From: Chitinophagaceae bacterium
GTDB lineage: Bacteria; Bacteroidota; Bacteroidia; Chitinophagales; Chitinophagaceae
Assembly: GCA_019747705.1 (NCBI GenBank)
Contig: JAIEQM010000066.1
Span: 1 to 64,000 of the forward strand
Direction of reading: 5' to 3'
DNA length: 64,000 nucleotides
Part shown: in pieces, positions 61,936 to 64,000 of the stretch
Layout of the letters: each line of letters begins with the position of its first letter
Numbering within the stretch: position 1 is the first letter of the stretch
Notes under the pieces: generated by a model
Told to the model about the DNA's origin: nothing
The model's database searches: none
The model's input: only the letters and a program-made list of their open reading frames with translations
Made by a program: the position numbers and the translations under genes

Positions 61936-61963
61936 AAACCCGGCTGTTAAAGGGGCCGGGTTT
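61936..61963. terminator. Bidirectional terminator
   Basis: AAACCCGGC (61936-61944) pairs with GCCGGGTTT (61955-61963) and continues into TATTTTA; it serves the lipoprotein gene and the convergent mutS end. Confidence 0.8.
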
Positions 61964-64000
61964 TATTTTAATTTTCCTTTTATCTCCTGTAGTTTCAACA
62001 ACGCTTCAACCGGTGTTAAACGGTTTATATCCATTCCTTCCAGCATGGTTCTTATTTCATCAAAGGTTTGACTGTGTACATCAAATATGCTGAGTTGCAT
62101 TTTTTCAACCGGCATTTGTTTGAGCTGGTGCTTGATATCAGCTTGTGAACGTTGATCTTCCAGTTGCTTCAAAACTTCATTGGCCCGGTTGATGAGCGCA
62201 GGAGGCATGCCCGCCATACGTGCCACATGAATACCAAAACTGTGCACACTTCCACCCGGCGCTAATTTTCGGAGAAACACCACTTTATTCCCAACTTCTT
62301 TATTGGTGATATGATAGTTTTTAATACGGCTGAATTTTTCTTCCAGTTCATTCAACTCATGATAATGCGTGGCAAATAATGTTTTGGGCTGATGGGATGA
62401 TTGATGCAAAAATTCTGCAATACTCCACGCAATGGAAATGCCATCATAAGTTGAAGTGCCTCTTCCAATTTCATCCAGCAGAATCAAACTTTTATCGCTC
62501 AGGTTGTTGATGATGCTGGCGGTTTCATTCATCTCCACCATAAACGTACTTTCACCGCCGCTCAAATTATCACTCGCTCCAACTCTGGTAAATATTTTAT
62601 CAGTAATGGGAATATGGGCTTCACTTGCCGGTACAAAACTGCCCATGTGCGCCATCAGTACAATCAATCCTGTCTGCCGCAGTAAGGCGCTCTTACCACT
62701 CATGTTGGGCCCTGTAAGAATAATGATTTGCTGTTGTTCTTTATCCAGCAAAATATCATTGGCAATATATAGTTCACCAACAGGCAGTTGCCGTTCAATT
62801 ACAGGATGACGAACGTCTTTGGCTGTTAACGCATCACCTTTATGCAGCTTTGGTTTTATATATTTGTATTGCAACGCATTCTCAGCAAAACTGCACAGGC
62901 AATCAATAATGGCCATTACCTGCGCATTGGTTTGTATGGGGCTGATGTATTCCTGTAATTCATTCAGCAATTGTTCAAACAAAGCGCTCTCAATCTGCAA
63001 TATCTTTTCTTCAGCGCCAGTAATTTTTTCTTCGTACTCTTTTAATTCAGGTGTAATATATCGTTCAGCATTGGCCAGTGTTTGTTTTCTTGTCCACTCT
63101 GCGGGCACTTTGTTTTTGTGCACATTCGTTACTTCTAAATAATAGCCAAATACATTGTTGAACGAAATTTTTAATGATGGAATTCCTGTTGCTTCACTTT
63201 CCCGCTGCTGAATTTCTAAAAGATATTCTTTGCCGTGGTGAGCAATACGCCTCAGTTCATCCAAATCTTTATCCACCCCATCTTTCATCACATTTCCTTT
63301 AGCCACTGAAACCGGGGGCTGATCTGTTAATTCAGCAATGATTTTATCTGCAATAAATTTACAGGGATTGATGGTATCACTTAAACGTTTGAGATAATTG
63401 CTTGAAGACCCACTGCATTGTTGTTTTATCTGCTCAGCATACTGCAGGCTTTTAGCTAAATGCAATATTTCACGTGGATTGATTTTTTTCAGCGGAAGTT
63501 TCGCCACCAATCGCTCCACATCGCCGCATTGTTTTATCAAATGCTGCAGTTGTTTGCGTAAGTCTGTATTCAGCAGCAATGCTTCCACCGTATCTAATCG
63601 TTCTTCAATCCGTTGCTGATCTTTTAAGGGAAGCACCATCCACCTGCGCATCAATCTGGCGCCCATGGCAGAAACAGTACTGTCCATCACTTTTATTAAT
63701 GAATGGCCTCCATCATTAGCGCTTCCCAGCAATTCTAAATTGCGGATGGTAAAACGGTCCATCCATAAATAATCTGTTTCTGTTAAACGGTGAATGCCGG
63801 TGATATGACCCAGGTTGGGATGCTCTGTATCTTTTAAATAATGCAGCACGGCGCCTGCCGCTACAATACCAAACTTCAAATTTTCAATTCCAAAACCCTT
63901 AAGTGAATGTGTTTGAAATTGTTTTAACAACATTTCATTGGCATAAGCGTCTGCAAAAATCCATTCTTCTAAGTGATACGTATAAAAACGATGACCAAAC
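61963..64000 (-). CDS. mutS: DNA mismatch repair protein MutS, N-terminus outside the window
   Basis: The frame stays open to the window edge, reading FGHRFYTYHLEEWIFADAYA upstream of the first ATG, so the gene continues beyond 64000. What is visible covers the connector, core, clamp and ATPase domains: EYLEVTNVHKNK-type clamp, Walker A GPNMSGKSALLRQTG, Walker B LILLDEIGRGTSTYDG, and THYHELNELE. The short C-terminal tail lacks a long beta-clamp motif. It recognises mismatches and recruits MutL. Confidence 0.96.
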   Translation of the reverse strand, partial: FGHRFYTYHLEEWIFADAYANEMLLKQFQTHSLKGFGIENLKFGIVAAGAVLHYLKDTEHPNLGHITGIHRLTETDYLWMDRFTIRNLELLGSANDGGHSLIKVMDSTVSAMGARLMRRWMVLPLKDQQRIEERLDTVEALLLNTDLRKQLQHLIKQCGDVERLVAKLPLKKINPREILHLAKSLQYAEQIKQQCSGSSSNYLKRLSDTINPCKFIADKIIAELTDQPPVSVAKGNVMKDGVDKDLDELRRIAHHGKEYLLEIQQRESEATGIPSLKISFNNVFGYYLEVTNVHKNKVPAEWTRKQTLANAERYITPELKEYEEKITGAEEKILQIESALFEQLLNELQEYISPIQTNAQVMAIIDCLCSFAENALQYKYIKPKLHKGDALTAKDVRHPVIERQLPVGELYIANDILLDKEQQQIIILTGPNMSGKSALLRQTGLIVLMAHMGSFVPASEAHIPITDKIFTRVGASDNLSGGESTFMVEMNETASIINNLSDKSLILLDEIGRGTSTYDGISIAWSIAEFLHQSSHQPKTLFATHYHELNELEEKFSRIKNYHITNKEVGNKVVFLRKLAPGGSVHSFGIHVARMAGMPPALINRANEVLKQLEDQRSQADIKHQLKQMPVEKMQLSIFDVHSQTFDEIRTMLEGMDINRLTPVEALLKLQEIKGKLK

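Overview
The window looks like a chromosomal segment from a member of the Bacteroidota, most likely close to the Chitinophagaceae (family level is inference). Supporting signs seen in the sequence are TAnnTTTG -7 promoter boxes close to many starts (tRNA-Met, tRNA-His, rpsO, ftsE, purM, lipB and others), few Shine-Dalgarno sequences, a secreted subtilase with a type IX secretion C-terminal sorting domain, a GldM-like C-terminal domain, DUF1573 proteins, and a TonB-dependent receptor. Most of the window is housekeeping DNA with scattered small mobile or repetitive elements.

Layout. 1-330: a 36-bp tandem array, cut by the window edge, closed by an inverted copy. 575-5400: pth, a fumarylacetoacetase-family hydrolase, a fused alpha/beta 2-oxoacid dehydrogenase E1 and a fasciclin lipoprotein. 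5490-6080: tRNA-Met followed by a GIY-YIG nuclease gene and a second, decayed copy of the tRNA 3' part. 6083-11256: aminotransferase, two DUF1573 proteins and a second fused E1. 11450-12051: a HicBA-like toxin-antitoxin pair with a frameshifted toxin. 12151-20818: sugar isomerase, the agmatine-to-putrescine pair, RluD-type pseudouridine synthase, lipB, two exported proteins, a PLP desulfhydrase and a nucleotidyltransferase. 20815-25416: T9SS subtilase and two tandem HExxH secreted peptidases. 25922-29990: pgi, ribF, purM. 29992-34615: an AbiEii/DUF6922 pair, then a BlaI repressor, an M56 membrane peptidase carrying an amidase domain, and TonB-C/GldM-C reading frames. 34678-38172: ftsE, two glycosyltransferases and a SnoaL-like gene interrupted by a small repeat element. 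38378-44877: rpsO-pnp, prmA-plsY, an M48 peptidase, DUF3052 and CYTH proteins. 44942-54202: dnaG, a DUF6580 membrane protein, yraN, an esterase, and an M1 peptidase/HupE/DUF6702 cluster. 54327-64000: phosphohexomutase, a DUF433/DUF5615 toxin-antitoxin pair, pcm, a TonB-dependent receptor, tRNA-His, a two-repeat lipoprotein and a partial mutS.

The most interesting region is 30909-34140. A BlaI-type repressor with two well-formed candidate operators precedes a BlaR1-like M56 sensor whose periplasmic part is an Amidase_3 domain in which the conserved catalytic Glu is Gln. At an A8 tract the frame breaks, and the other frame continues into plug-like, TonB-C and GldM-C domains with no signal peptide of its own. 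I infer a cell-wall-sensing relay made as one protein of about 935 residues, either through slippage or because the break is a sequencing error.

A second theme is small mobile DNA: a 113-bp element in two inverted copies, a 128/149-bp element in two copies with target duplications (one inside a gene), a 182-bp hairpin element upstream of an esterase, microrepeats inside coding regions, and the tRNA-flanked GIY-YIG cassette. Four genes (hicA-like, TonB-C, M56/TonB-C, HigA-like remnant) carry a single-base frame disruption, two of them at A8 tracts, so assembly or read error must be excluded before reading biology into them.
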